A stretch of 64,000 nt of DNA from Nitrospirae bacterium MYbinv3 (GCA_002753395.1 PEAB01000003.1:1-64000), one strand, 5' to 3'; counted from the stretch's first letter, positions 34,246 to 44,059 are shown. Notes: generated by a model not told the origin, from the sequence alone. Numbers and translations: made by a program.

Positions 34246-36051
34246 ATGTTCGTTGCAACAGAAAGCGTTGTATCTCTCAACAAGTCTATTAGTGCAAAGC
34301 TGCGCTCTATAAACAATGAGTTGAGCTCCATTGCAAAGGATACCGAGACCGAATTTCTTGATTTAGGGGCAAAACTCCAGAACTTTGCTATGTCATGTAA
34401 TAGTAACAGCTCACGTGCCTCCGTATTAGTCCAATCCATAGACAGCGGGAGCGGCTTTAGCGCTTCATCTTTAATGGAGCTTTTTACGAGAGTCTACAAA
34501 GAGATTGAACATACAGGCAGCTTTGCCATTGATACTAAAAATAATATGTTGACTCTACTTGACCACATACAAAATATACCAGCCCTTACGGTTTTTTTAA
34601 AGAAACTATCTCATTCCATAAATATCATAGGCACGTTGATAAGGATCGAGACGGCGCGTATAGCACAGGCTGAGTTTAATGTTATGACAGAGGTGGTCGA
34701 CTCGCTCGCCAGTCAGATTGCACAGGGTACGCAGGAGATAAATACCTCTATCGTGCAGGCCAGGGACGCCGTACAGACTATCTTTGACAACATAGATCCT
34801 TTCATATACGCCTTTAATGCAAACCTGTGCAGTGCAAAAGATCGTATCGATACAATAGTAAATGACCTTGGTAATATGGACAGGCAGGCCAAGTGGCTGT
34901 GCGAACGTATAGGGATTCGTGCGGCCGACATAACGCCTGAGATAGGGCATGTTGTCTCCTCCCTGCAGATCCACGATATAACACGGCAGCAGATAGAGCA
35001 TGTATGCGACGCCTTTGGCGACATCTTGAGCAAGCTCGAAAACCATTCTTATGACAGCGAAAAGGACAAGATAGTCATACTAAAGTGGACGGTTGACGCG
35101 CTAAAGATACAGGTGGCGCAGATCAACATGGTTATGAATGAGACCCAAAAGGCTTTTGACGGCATAGCAAAGCCGCTGCTTAGGGTGTCGGAGCTGGTCG
35201 AGGCTCAGGCAGAGGATGCAAACCTGTTGCTGGAGGAGGAAAAGTCAGGAAAGAACAAGTTAAAGGTTGTTGGTACTGTGCTTGACGCCTTGATCAACAT
35301 CCTGGACGTCGTAAATAAAATGACTGTAGATATGATGGGCTCCGTTGACCTTGTCAACAGTAAGTTAGAGGGGCTGACCTCTCAGGTGACCAACATAGAG
35401 ACGATCAGCGAAAGTATAAATATGCTGGCCCTAAATGCTATAATCAAGGTATCACGAACCGGCGACAAAGGAAGAGGTCTAAACGTTTTAGCTAATGAGA
35501 TTAGCAAGCTGTCGGCTAGCGCTAAGGGAAAGATTGAAGAAGGATCAGCTGTTATAAATTCTATATTATCGATGACCTCGGAGTTTAGAGACACTCTGAA
35601 AGTTCATCTAAACCAGCGGGTGGAGTCATCTGAAGAGGTTACCAAACAAACACGTGTAGCTATAAAGGATCTGCTTGCAAACAATGAGAAACTTATAAAA
35701 TCAATGAACGACATCTCTAAGGATACCAGGATGCTCAAGACGGAGATCGAAAAGGTGGTCTCAAAGATCGCCTTTGACAAGATTATCAAGGGACGTCTCC
35801 AAAACGCTATTGGCATCTTAGAAGGACTAATGGCTAACGTCGAGGCACTGATACCGGAACATGACTATGACGATATAGAATACGCCCCGGATATGAGTGA
35901 TATGCTAAAGCGGTATACCATGCAATCGGAACGAATCATACACGAGACCGCCCTAATGGAGAAAGAGCTGCAGCAGGGTGACACATATGACAATGGCGGT
36001 ACAGCCAAGAAAGACGACGACTCATTGGACGACAACATTGAGCTGTTTTAA
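34246..36051 (+). CDS. Soluble MCP-like signalling protein with divergent tip
   Basis: About 601 residues from ATG 34246; a TTG at 34,226 is also possible. No membrane segment; almost entirely helical. The region near residue 390-425, ETISESINMLALNAIIKVSR then GRGLNVLANEISKLSASAKG, is the counterpart of the MCP hairpin tip (usually [17 protein letters not shown]...GFAVVA), but several near-invariant positions differ: NM for NL, IIKVSR for AIEAAR, LNVLAN for FAVVAS. It could be a cytoplasmic receptor or a decoy adaptor binding CheA/CheW differently. It is followed by STAS, CheY and CheA. Confidence 0.75.
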   Translation: MFVATESVVSLNKSISAKLRSINNELSSIAKDTETEFLDLGAKLQNFAMSCNSNSSRASVLVQSIDSGSGFSASSLMELFTRVYKEIEHTGSFAIDTKNNMLTLLDHIQNIPALTVFLKKLSHSINIIGTLIRIETARIAQAEFNVMTEVVDSLASQIAQGTQEINTSIVQARDAVQTIFDNIDPFIYAFNANLCSAKDRIDTIVNDLGNMDRQAKWLCERIGIRAADITPEIGHVVSSLQIHDITRQQIEHVCDAFGDILSKLENHSYDSEKDKIVILKWTVDALKIQVAQINMVMNETQKAFDGIAKPLLRVSELVEAQAEDANLLLEEEKSGKNKLKVVGTVLDALINILDVVNKMTVDMMGSVDLVNSKLEGLTSQVTNIETISESINMLALNAIIKVSRTGDKGRGLNVLANEISKLSASAKGKIEEGSAVINSILSMTSEFRDTLKVHLNQRVESSEEVTKQTRVAIKDLLANNEKLIKSMNDISKDTRMLKTEIEKVVSKIAFDKIIKGRLQNAIGILEGLMANVEALIPEHDYDDIEYAPDMSDMLKRYTMQSERIIHETALMEKELQQGDTYDNGGTAKKDDDSLDDNIELF

Positions 36052-36057
36052 AATTAG

Positions 36058-36077
36058 ATTCCTGCTTTCGCAGGAAT
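36058..36077 (+). terminator. Palindromic hairpin after the MCP-like gene
   Basis: ATTCCTGCTTTCGCAGGAAT, an 8-bp stem with a TTTC loop, 6 bp after the stop. It belongs to the same short palindromic repeat family as 13,520 and 31,621. It may terminate or stabilise the transcript. Confidence 0.45.
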
Positions 36078-36146
36078 GACAGGTTAAGGGGATGCAGGAA
36101 TGGCAATATGTGAAGACACGGCAATGAAAGAATGTGAGGACATAAG

Positions 36147-36461
36147 ATGGACTTTATAATAAACGGCACTAAAAAGGAGGGTCAATTGACCCTGGATGAA
36201 GAACTGACGATCCAAAACGCTATCGAGATAAGGGATAGCCTCTTAAAGGCTATTGGTAGTGTTGAGCATACCGTCCTGGATATGAAAAATGTTACAGCTG
36301 TGGACGTGTCGTTTCTACAGATCATAGTTTCAGCCCTATACACGGCTTCGACATTGAAAAAAAACATTAGCATAGTTAATATAGCACAGAGCTTCATGGA
36401 TGTTGTGGAAAAGAGCGGCTTTACACACGTCGTTAAGACAATAACGGATAAGGCTGTCTGA
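36147..36461 (+). CDS. STAS-domain protein
   Basis: 104 residues, a single STAS domain of the anti-sigma-factor-antagonist type. LTIQNAIEIRDSLLKAIGSV, then VDVSFLQIIVSALYTAS, where the Ser of DVSFL is at the usual phosphorylation position. No matching kinase or phosphatase is adjacent. In chemosensory clusters such proteins occur as output or scaffolding partners. Its stop codon lies inside the left end of a MITE. Confidence 0.8.
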   Translation: MDFIINGTKKEGQLTLDEELTIQNAIEIRDSLLKAIGSVEHTVLDMKNVTAVDVSFLQIIVSALYTASTLKKNISIVNIAQSFMDVVEKSGFTHVVKTITDKAV

Positions 36462-36600
36462 ACCAGGATTAAACGGATTTAAAGATTTTCAGGATATGTT
36501 TAAGAATGCATATACATTAAGCGTTTGGAACTTAAGGCACATGACTATGTCTCTGACTTTATCCTGTTCATCCCTTAATCCGTTAAATCCTAGTTCAGAC
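36456..36600. repeat. MITE with GTCTGAAC terminal inverted repeats (copy 1)
   Basis: About 145 bp bounded by GTCTGAACCAGGATTAAACG and, inverted, CGTTAAATCCTAGTTCAGAC; the arms match at about 22 of 24 positions. The left end supplies the TGA stop of the STAS gene. Related copies are at 49,796 and 52,412. Confidence 0.75.
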
Positions 36601-36629
36601 TATCACTATTGCACAAAAGGAGGTTATAG

Positions 36630-36995
36630 ATGAGTAAGACCATTATGACGGTGGATGACTCGGCCAGCATTAGACAGATGGTTAGTTTTACTCTTAAAGG
36701 GGCGGGTTATACTGTCGTAGAGGCCGTTGACGGAAAGGATGCACTAGCTAAACTTAAGACAAACACAGTACATATGGTTATAACTGACCTCAATATGCCT
36801 AACCTTGACGGCATAGGACTTATACGTGCCGTAAGGGCCATCCCGTCTTTTAAGTTCATACCCATAGTAATGCTTACAACAGAGTCGCAGGATACTAAGA
36901 AACAGGAAGGAAAGACTGCCGGGGCCACGGGCTGGATAGTTAAACCGTTTAAGCCCGAACAACTGCTGACGGTTGTTAAGAAGGTGCTAGGATGA
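36630..36995 (+). CDS. cheY: CheY-like response regulator
   Basis: 121 residues, a lone receiver domain. MTVDDSASIRQMV carries the acidic pair, VITDLNMPNLDG the phospho-acceptor Asp, IVMLTTES the Thr, and WIVKPFKPEQL the Lys. AAAGGAGG precedes the ATG. Its stop overlaps the cheA start by 4 bp, so it is the cognate CheA target, either motor-binding or a phosphate sink. Confidence 0.93.
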   Translation: MSKTIMTVDDSASIRQMVSFTLKGAGYTVVEAVDGKDALAKLKTNTVHMVITDLNMPNLDGIGLIRAVRAIPSFKFIPIVMLTTESQDTKKQEGKTAGATGWIVKPFKPEQLLTVVKKVLG

Positions 36996-39124
36996 ATGAG
37001 GGACTTGATAAGGGTAGAGAGATATTTACAGAGGAGGCTAATGAACTCTTAGCCGAACTTGAGATCTCACTGTTGGAATTAGAGGAAACCCCCACCGACA
37101 CCGAACTTATCGGGCGCGTCTTCAGGGCTATGCACACTATAAAAGGCTCAGGTGCAATGTTTGGCTTTGAGGACATAGCACACTTCACTCACGAGGTAGA
37201 GACGGCCTTTGACCTTGTAAGAACCGGCAATATGCTAGTCACTAAGGAGCTGATGAACCTCACCCTCAGGGCGCGAGACCAGATAAGGGCGATGCTTGAT
37301 GGTATCTCAGTTGACGAGGCCATCTCCAATGAGATTATTGCCTCTCTAAGGGCCCTGATGAACAGCTCCGCAACATCTGAGCAAGTGGAATATGAACCCC
37401 AGGATCATAGAGCCGTAGGCAGTCAGACCGGACAAGAGAGCAAAGACGTTGACAGCGACATTACCACGTACAGGATCCGCTTCAAACCACATAAGGAGCT
37501 GTTTCTGACGGGTTCAAATCCGCTCTTGATGCTTGGCGAACTAAGTGAGTTGGGCAACTGCGTGGTAATTGCCCAGACTGCCGCCATCCCTCTGTTGAGG
37601 GAGCTTGACCCTGAGATGTGCTTCGTCTCCTGGGACATAGTGCTGACTACCTGTCATGGACAAAACGCCATAAAGGACGTCTTTATCTTTGTACAGGATA
37701 TCTGCGATCTAACGATTGAGACCATAGAGGCAGACAGCAACATGCAAGAGGAGGAAAGACACCTCAAACTCGGTGAAATACTTCTGTCGCGTGGCGACGT
37801 TACCATAGACGAACTTAATAAGGTCTTAGGCAAACAAAGGCGTGTGGGAGAGATCCTTGTCGACGCCGGTCTGGTAAAGGAAGAACAGATACAGGCGGCT
37901 TTAGTAGAACAACAGCACATAAAAGATGTCCGGCAGCAGCGAGCAAAGCAGGAGTCGATGGCGAGCATACGAGTGCCGTCAGAAAAGCTAGACGGACTGG
38001 TAGACCTCGTAGGTGAGCTTGTCACCGTACAGGCCCGTTTAACTCAAACATCTGTCGCCTTTGCTGATCCCGTGCTGTCAGTTATTGCCGAGGAGGTGGA
38101 GCGTATCACCTGGGAGCTAAGGGATAGGACGATGGGTATACGCATGTTGCCCATTGGCTCTACGTTTAGTAAATTCAAGCGCCTCGTGCGAGACCTCTCA
38201 GATGAGCTTGGTAAAGAGATCGTTATGACCACAGACGGTGCTGATACCGAATTAGACAAGACCGTTATAGAAAAACTAAATGACCCCTTAGTACACATCA
38301 TCAGAAACAGTATAGACCACGGGATAGAGTCCCCAGAGGTAAGAGTGCAAGCCGGTAAACCAAGACACGGTACCGTACACCTTATCGCAGGCCACTCAGG
38401 GGCCAACGTGCTCATACAGATACAAGACGACGGGGCAGGCCTTGACAAGGAGGCAATCCTAAACAAGGCTGTAAAAAACGGTATCATAACCCCGGATGCA
38501 GAACTGTTGGAGAAAGAGATATTCTCCCTGATATTTGAACCTGGCTTTTCCACTGCCAAAACCGTTACAAGTGTATCAGGCAGGGGCGTGGGGATGGACG
38601 TCGTCAAGAAAAACATCGCGGCCCTCAGAGGCACGGTAGACATAAAGAGTAAAAAGGGTGTTGGAACAACCATAGCGTTGAAACTGCCTCTAACGCTGGC
38701 CATAATAGACGGTCTATTGGTTAAGGTCGGCGAGGACTACTATGTTATCCCCCTGTCGGCTGTTCACGAGTGCGTTGAGCTAACCGCCAATGACATTGAA
38801 AAGTCGCACGGTCGCCACATCTCATATGTGCGTGGAGCTATAGTGCCATACATACGTCTTAGAGAACAGTTCCTGATAAACGCACCAGTTCCTGAGGTAG
38901 AGCAGATTGTGATAACTGAGGCGGAGGATCAAAGGGTTGGCCTTGTGGTTGACTATGTTATCGGTGAACATCAGACCGTCATAAAGTCCCTTGGAAGGAT
39001 GTATAAGTCCGTTGAAGGTGTCTCAGGGGCAACCATATTGGGTGACGGCACCGTGGCTCTTATCGTAGACGTACCTAAAATCGTTAGTTCTGTAAAACTC
39101 GAAGGTTCAGAGGTAGCTTTATAA
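36992..39124 (+). CDS. cheA: Chemotaxis histidine kinase CheA with MshEN-like insertion
   Basis: 710 residues. HPt domain with phospho-His in FRAMHTIKGSGAMFGF (near 48). An unconventional P2-like region lies at about 150-250. Then come two tandem motifs, KLGEILLSRGDVTIDELNKV (near 258) and RVGEILVDAGLVKEEQIQAA (near 284), each ending LxxQ and matching the [RK]xGxxLxxxG...Lxxx[LI]xxQ pattern of MshEN c-di-GMP-binding motifs. A dimerisation region follows (KLDGLVDLVGELV), then HATPase (HIIRNSIDHGIE, QDDGAGLD, SGRGVGMDVV) and a C-terminal CheW-like domain (580-710). All kinase boxes are intact. It overlaps cheY by 4 bp. Confidence 0.94.
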   Translation: MNEGLDKGREIFTEEANELLAELEISLLELEETPTDTELIGRVFRAMHTIKGSGAMFGFEDIAHFTHEVETAFDLVRTGNMLVTKELMNLTLRARDQIRAMLDGISVDEAISNEIIASLRALMNSSATSEQVEYEPQDHRAVGSQTGQESKDVDSDITTYRIRFKPHKELFLTGSNPLLMLGELSELGNCVVIAQTAAIPLLRELDPEMCFVSWDIVLTTCHGQNAIKDVFIFVQDICDLTIETIEADSNMQEEERHLKLGEILLSRGDVTIDELNKVLGKQRRVGEILVDAGLVKEEQIQAALVEQQHIKDVRQQRAKQESMASIRVPSEKLDGLVDLVGELVTVQARLTQTSVAFADPVLSVIAEEVERITWELRDRTMGIRMLPIGSTFSKFKRLVRDLSDELGKEIVMTTDGADTELDKTVIEKLNDPLVHIIRNSIDHGIESPEVRVQAGKPRHGTVHLIAGHSGANVLIQIQDDGAGLDKEAILNKAVKNGIITPDAELLEKEIFSLIFEPGFSTAKTVTSVSGRGVGMDVVKKNIAALRGTVDIKSKKGVGTTIALKLPLTLAIIDGLLVKVGEDYYVIPLSAVHECVELTANDIEKSHGRHISYVRGAIVPYIRLREQFLINAPVPEVEQIVITEAEDQRVGLVVDYVIGEHQTVIKSLGRMYKSVEGVSGATILGDGTVALIVDVPKIVSSVKLEGSEVAL

Positions 39125-39380
39125 AAACACCATAATATTTGGTCGATGAACGAATCGTCATAAAAGAAGCAAGCGAGTTGGGACTTAAAATTGCCAGCAC
39201 CCCTTGACCCCTCCGTCGAGGTTGTGCTCATTGATCAACCTCGCTTTACATCCCGCAAGACCGCCATAGAGATTCTAACTCTCCATGCTTTTCTTATGCA
39301 CCCAAAATGCTTTAGATAGACGTAATAGTATAGATATTTATGTTATACTACAGGAGAAGTTGTAATAAGGAGGTAACACT

Positions 39381-39875
39381 ATGGCTGTAGCCAGTATAAC
39401 TGATACTACTCAATACTTAACCTTTAAGCTAGCAGAGGAGGTATTTGCCCTTGACATAGTCAAGGTGCGAGAGGTGCTAGAATTCAGCAGTGTGACCAAG
39501 ATACCAAGAACCCCTGTGTTCATGCGGGGCGTCATTAATCTCCGCGGTAGTGTCGTACCTGTTGTAGACCTAAGACTGAAGTTTGGTATGAGCCAGACGG
39601 AGAAGAACATCAATACCTGTGTTATCATCGTAGAGATAAGTCTTGGAAGTGAAAAAACAATACTTGGCGCCCTTGCTGACTCCGTACAGGAGGTCATTGA
39701 ACTCGAACCTGAGAGGATTGAACCCCCGCCAAACATTGGGATGCACATGAATACGGAATTTATTAAGGGTATGGGTAAGCGAGACGATGTGTTTATTATT
39801 ATCTTGGATATAGACAGGATATTCACACTGGAAGAACTAGCTGACTTTCATAAAACTGGACAACAATTTAACTGA
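39381..39875 (+). CDS. cheW: CheW coupling protein
   Basis: 164 residues. TQYLTFKLAEEVFALDIVKV, FMRGVINLRGSVVPVVDLRL and GMGKRDDVFIIILDIDRIF are the standard CheW strands. AAGGAGG before the ATG. The 256-bp gap after cheA contains no gene I can support; it includes a stretch resembling the GTGCATAAG repeat end near 39,290 and a possible -10 TATACT at about 39,345, so cheW may have its own promoter. Confidence 0.95.
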   Translation: MAVASITDTTQYLTFKLAEEVFALDIVKVREVLEFSSVTKIPRTPVFMRGVINLRGSVVPVVDLRLKFGMSQTEKNINTCVIIVEISLGSEKTILGALADSVQEVIELEPERIEPPPNIGMHMNTEFIKGMGKRDDVFIIILDIDRIFTLEELADFHKTGQQFN

Positions 39876-39883
39876 GGTCGCAC

Positions 39884-40759
39884 ATGTTAGAAGAAGTAGA
39901 CAACGACATACGTTTTGCTAAGGCCGCTCTATCGGAGAAAGACTTCCAACGCCTGAGCAACTTCGTTCAAAATGAGGTAGGTATTAAAATGCCTCCAGCT
40001 AAAAAAACGATGTTGGAGGCACGGCTGCAACGCAGGCTGCGAACGCTGCAGATGAGATCGTTCACCGATTACTGTAACTTCGTATTCAGCCCAGCTGGCT
40101 TTGAGAGTGAAATCGTACACCTCATAGATGCAATCACAACAAACAAGACCGATTTCTTTCGAGAACCTCAGCACTTTGAATATTTAGTCAACAAGGCACT
40201 GCCTGAGCTAATAAGAACACATAATGTGGGTACCAGACGCAAGTTGATGCTCTGGAGCGCAGGTTGCTCCACTGGTGAAGAACCATACACACTAGCAATG
40301 GTACTGAGCGAATTTCAAGAAAAAAGCGGCTTAGACTTTATGATCATAGCCACAGATATATCAACCAAGGTGCTGGATAAGGCCAAAGCCGCCATTTACG
40401 AAGAAGAAAGGGTTATACCGGTACCCAATAACATGAAAAAGAAATACCTCCTGCGCAGTAAGGACAAAAGTAAGGCGCTGGTACGCATCATACCAGAACT
40501 CCGAGAACTAATCAAGTTCCGCAGGCTTAACTTTATGGATTCAGACTTCGGCTTTCGGGAGCCAATGGACATAATCTTCTGTAGAAACGTTGTTATATAC
40601 TTTGACAAAAAGACACAGGAAACGCTGTTAAATGCCTTTAGCCGTTACTTGGTAAAAGGTGGTTACCTTTTTATGGGACACTCCGAGACTTTAAACGGTT
40701 TAAACGTACCCTTTGTTCAGGTGGCGCCCACTATCTACAGGCTGCCTTATGGACGATAA
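39884..40759 (+). CDS. cheR: CheR chemoreceptor methyltransferase
   Basis: 291 residues. An N-terminal helical domain (20-85) is followed by the SAM-binding fold: TTNKTDFFREPQHF, LWSAGCSTGEEPYTLAM (motif I), IATDISTKVLDKA, and DIIFCRNVVIYFD (motif IV). It methylates receptor glutamates, opposing CheB. It starts 8 bp after cheW. Confidence 0.95.
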   Translation: MLEEVDNDIRFAKAALSEKDFQRLSNFVQNEVGIKMPPAKKTMLEARLQRRLRTLQMRSFTDYCNFVFSPAGFESEIVHLIDAITTNKTDFFREPQHFEYLVNKALPELIRTHNVGTRRKLMLWSAGCSTGEEPYTLAMVLSEFQEKSGLDFMIIATDISTKVLDKAKAAIYEEERVIPVPNNMKKKYLLRSKDKSKALVRIIPELRELIKFRRLNFMDSDFGFREPMDIIFCRNVVIYFDKKTQETLLNAFSRYLVKGGYLFMGHSETLNGLNVPFVQVAPTIYRLPYGR

Positions 40760-41273
40760 CGAATGCAGAGTCTGTCCCCCTCCCAGCTTGCCGCTGGTAC
40801 ACCTAAACCCCGGGCAGGTGCTTATGACTGGCAAACCCACAGTGGTATCGACTGTGCTAGGCTCCTGTGTTTCTGTTACTATGTTTAATGCAACAAGACC
40901 CTTTGCCGCCATATGTCATGGTATGCTGCCCGATTGTAACGGCAAGGGATGCAGCGGTTGCGTTGAAAAGCTAAAATACGTCGATTGCTCCATTATCCAC
41001 ATGGTTAGACACTTTGACAAACTTGACATAGACCTTAGAAGCGTCAACGTAAAACTCTTTGGAGGGGCAGAGGTTCTGCAGGTTGGCAGTGCAACAAAGC
41101 AAAGAACATCCGTCGGTAAACAAAATATTGAAGCAGCCCACAAAATACTATCAAAAATTGGCATTACGCCTTCAGTTACAGATATAGGCGGCTCCACCGG
41201 CCGTAAGATATTGTTCTACACCCATACAGGCGACGTCTTTTTAAAACGTCTTAAGCGGCAACTCAGTGTTTAA
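40749..41273 (+). CDS. cheD: CheD receptor deamidase
   Basis: 174 residues from ATG 40749, overlapping cheR by 11 bp. TVLGSCVSVTMFN holds the catalytic Cys, AAICHGMLPDC the His, and KLFGGAEVL and STGRKILFYTHTGDV complete the family. It has an unusual extra cysteine-rich stretch (CNGKGCSGCVEKLKYVDC) after the His, which may bind metal or be redox-active. It deamidates receptor glutamines. Confidence 0.93.
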   Translation: MDDNECRVCPPPSLPLVHLNPGQVLMTGKPTVVSTVLGSCVSVTMFNATRPFAAICHGMLPDCNGKGCSGCVEKLKYVDCSIIHMVRHFDKLDIDLRSVNVKLFGGAEVLQVGSATKQRTSVGKQNIEAAHKILSKIGITPSVTDIGGSTGRKILFYTHTGDVFLKRLKRQLSV

Positions 41274-41289
41274 GATACCGCAGCGCTAA

Positions 41290-42378
<1,089 letters not shown>

Positions 42379-42457
42379 GTGGCGGTTAATACCTACAGTT
42401 AAGGTAAAACGCATGAGGGTCTGCCTTCGGGCAACCCCTTTTATCCGTGGGACTATA

Positions 42458-43258
42458 TTAACTGCTGGGAGAGCACTCTCTCCTTGCGTTTATATCATCT
42501 AAATTGAGGATGTCAAGGTATTCCCATTCTCTGTAAGCGACTACATAGAGGCCCTTTCTGCTCGCGAATTTTATTATATTATCCTTAAAGACGACGCTGG
42601 CTAGCATAGGGATTATTCTTTTACCTGTGCACTCGTCAAAGAACGTTGCCAGTGTCTCTGCCTTAGCCAGTACATCCTTTACGTCACGAGCATCGGGGTG
42701 GAACTTTGCTTCTATCATAAAGACCGTGTCCTCACAGATAAGCAGTAGGTCTACCTCACAGTTCTGGCCTCCCTTTCTTTTTATGGCCCTTTGACGAATA
42801 TCATAAGGTTCGGATTTAAAATATTTTCTAATCAAGGGAATCGTACCAGGTTGGATTATATCTTCAACGAGAATACCAAATTGTTTTGCTATATCTCCCC
42901 TTTGCTTATTGCGCTCCTTCTCAGAAATTCTATCACGCTCCGCCTGTTCCTCTTTATATAGCCGATCACGCTCCGCCTGTTCCTCTTTATATAGCCGATC
43001 ACGCTCCGCCTGTTCCTCTTTATATAGCCGATCGCGTTCCTCTTGTTCCTCTTTATATAGCCGATCGCGCTCCTCTTGTTTCTCTTTATATAGCCGATCG
43101 CGCTCCTCTTGTTTCTCTTTATATAGCCGATCGCGCTCCTCTTGTTCCTCCTTATAATTTCGATCACGTTCTGATATCTCGATCTTCAGGTCTCTGTGAA
43201 GCTCGATCAGCTCAGCCATGAGAACCTCTAACCTATCAACCCTTGCCTCTAATAACAT
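42458..43258 (-). CDS. Coiled-coil protein with PD-(D/E)XK-like C-terminal domain
   Basis: 266 residues. Residues about 30-110 are an 11-residue tandem repeat (ERDRLYKEEQA and variants) forming a highly charged coiled coil. The C-terminal part, FGILVEDIIQPGTIPLIRKY, EVDLLLICEDTVFMIEAKFH, has the D...E-x-K arrangement of restriction-endonuclease-fold proteins (DUF3782-like), followed by a conserved helix and PMLASVVFKDNI. The nuclease assignment is by motif only. Single gene between cheB and hisH, in opposite orientation to cheB. Confidence 0.7.
   Translation of the reverse strand: MLLEARVDRLEVLMAELIELHRDLKIEISERDRNYKEEQEERDRLYKEKQEERDRLYKEKQEERDRLYKEEQEERDRLYKEEQAERDRLYKEEQAERDRLYKEEQAERDRISEKERNKQRGDIAKQFGILVEDIIQPGTIPLIRKYFKSEPYDIRQRAIKRKGGQNCEVDLLLICEDTVFMIEAKFHPDARDVKDVLAKAETLATFFDECTGKRIIPMLASVVFKDNIIKFASRKGLYVVAYREWEYLDILNLDDINARRECSPSS
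42932..43162. repeat. 33-bp tandem repeat, seven units, in frame
   Basis: Unit boundaries (ATCRCGYTCC) fall at 42932, 42965, 42998, 43031, 43064, 43097 and 43130, exactly 33 bp apart, and an eighth partial unit starts at 43163. Units vary at a few positions (GCC/TCT, TTCC/TTTC), so two sub-types are present. Because 33 is divisible by three, unit gain or loss changes coiled-coil length without a frameshift. Confidence 0.95.
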
Positions 43259-43378
43259 TAGTACCCCTCCTGACTTTTATGTTAGCATAGCTGGGAATCT
43301 TTTGACAACAAGATTAAACGCAGCTAGAAGAAGTTAGTAGTTGCAATAGAGTGTGTTATAGCGCCCTTTGAAACCACC

Positions 43379-43993
43379 TCAGTCCTTCATTACAAAGTCC
43401 GCAAAGTTCTTCAGGATCTTGAGACCTAATCTCTGGCTCTTCTCTGGGTGAAACTGCATCGCAAAGACGTTGTCCTTTGCAACCATAGATGTAAACTCAA
43501 CCCCGTACTGAGAGGTTGCTGCTACGATTGACTCATCTTGCGGAGCAACGTAAAACGAATGTACAAAGTAAAAGTATTGCTCATCCTCTATATCATCAAA
43601 CAACGGCGTGTGTTTTTTTACGGTTATACGGTTCCAACCCATGTGAGGTACCTTTAGCTCATTGACGGGAAACCTCACCACCCTGCCGTTAAATACGTTT
43701 AACCCTCTGCAGCGGCCAAACTCCTCTGACTCGGTAAACAAGAGCTGCAACCCTAAACATATACCAAGAAAGGGCTTACCCTTCTCTATGTTCCGTATAA
43801 CCGGTTCTGCAAGTGATAAGCCTTCCAGGTTGGCCATACAGTCCCTGAAGGCCCCCACACCTGGTAGAACAACCCCGTCGGCGTCATCTATATCCCTCGA
43901 TTGGTTTGTGACCAGCGCCTTCACACCAACCTTGAGAAACCCCTTGGATACGCTCCTAAGGTTACCCATTCCATAATCAACGATTGCTATCAT
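43379..43993 (-). CDS. hisH: Imidazole glycerol phosphate synthase glutaminase subunit HisH
   Basis: 204 residues, class I glutamine amidotransferase. MIAIVDYGMGNLRSVSKGF opening, catalytic Cys in PFLGICLGLQLLF, His/Glu in FAMQFHPEKSQRLG. It provides ammonia to HisF for histidine synthesis. hisF is not adjacent; instead it follows tusA by 66 bp at the end of the sulfur-relay operon. Confidence 0.94.
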   Translation of the reverse strand: MIAIVDYGMGNLRSVSKGFLKVGVKALVTNQSRDIDDADGVVLPGVGAFRDCMANLEGLSLAEPVIRNIEKGKPFLGICLGLQLLFTESEEFGRCRGLNVFNGRVVRFPVNELKVPHMGWNRITVKKHTPLFDDIEDEQYFYFVHSFYVAPQDESIVAATSQYGVEFTSMVAKDNVFAMQFHPEKSQRLGLKILKNFADFVMKD

Positions 43994-44059
43994 AGCTCTT
44001 AAGGTGCTAAAGGGGGACTGCCAAAGACAAACGCCCCCCTCTTCTGCAATATCATATAG

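Noticed and set aside
34606..35046. Minus-strand frame inside the MCP-like gene
   Set aside because: Shadow of a helical coding region; no ribosome binding site or family match.
37500..37525. GGGTTCAAATCCGC resembling a tRNA T-arm
   Set aside because: Lies inside cheA with no surrounding tRNA arms.
42932..43162. CRISPR-like regular repeats
   Set aside because: Units are contiguous 33-bp tandem repeats with no spacers and encode an in-frame protein repeat.
42886..43221. Open frames on both strands over the tandem repeat
   Set aside because: They are consequences of the repeat; only the leftward frame continues into a recognisable domain.
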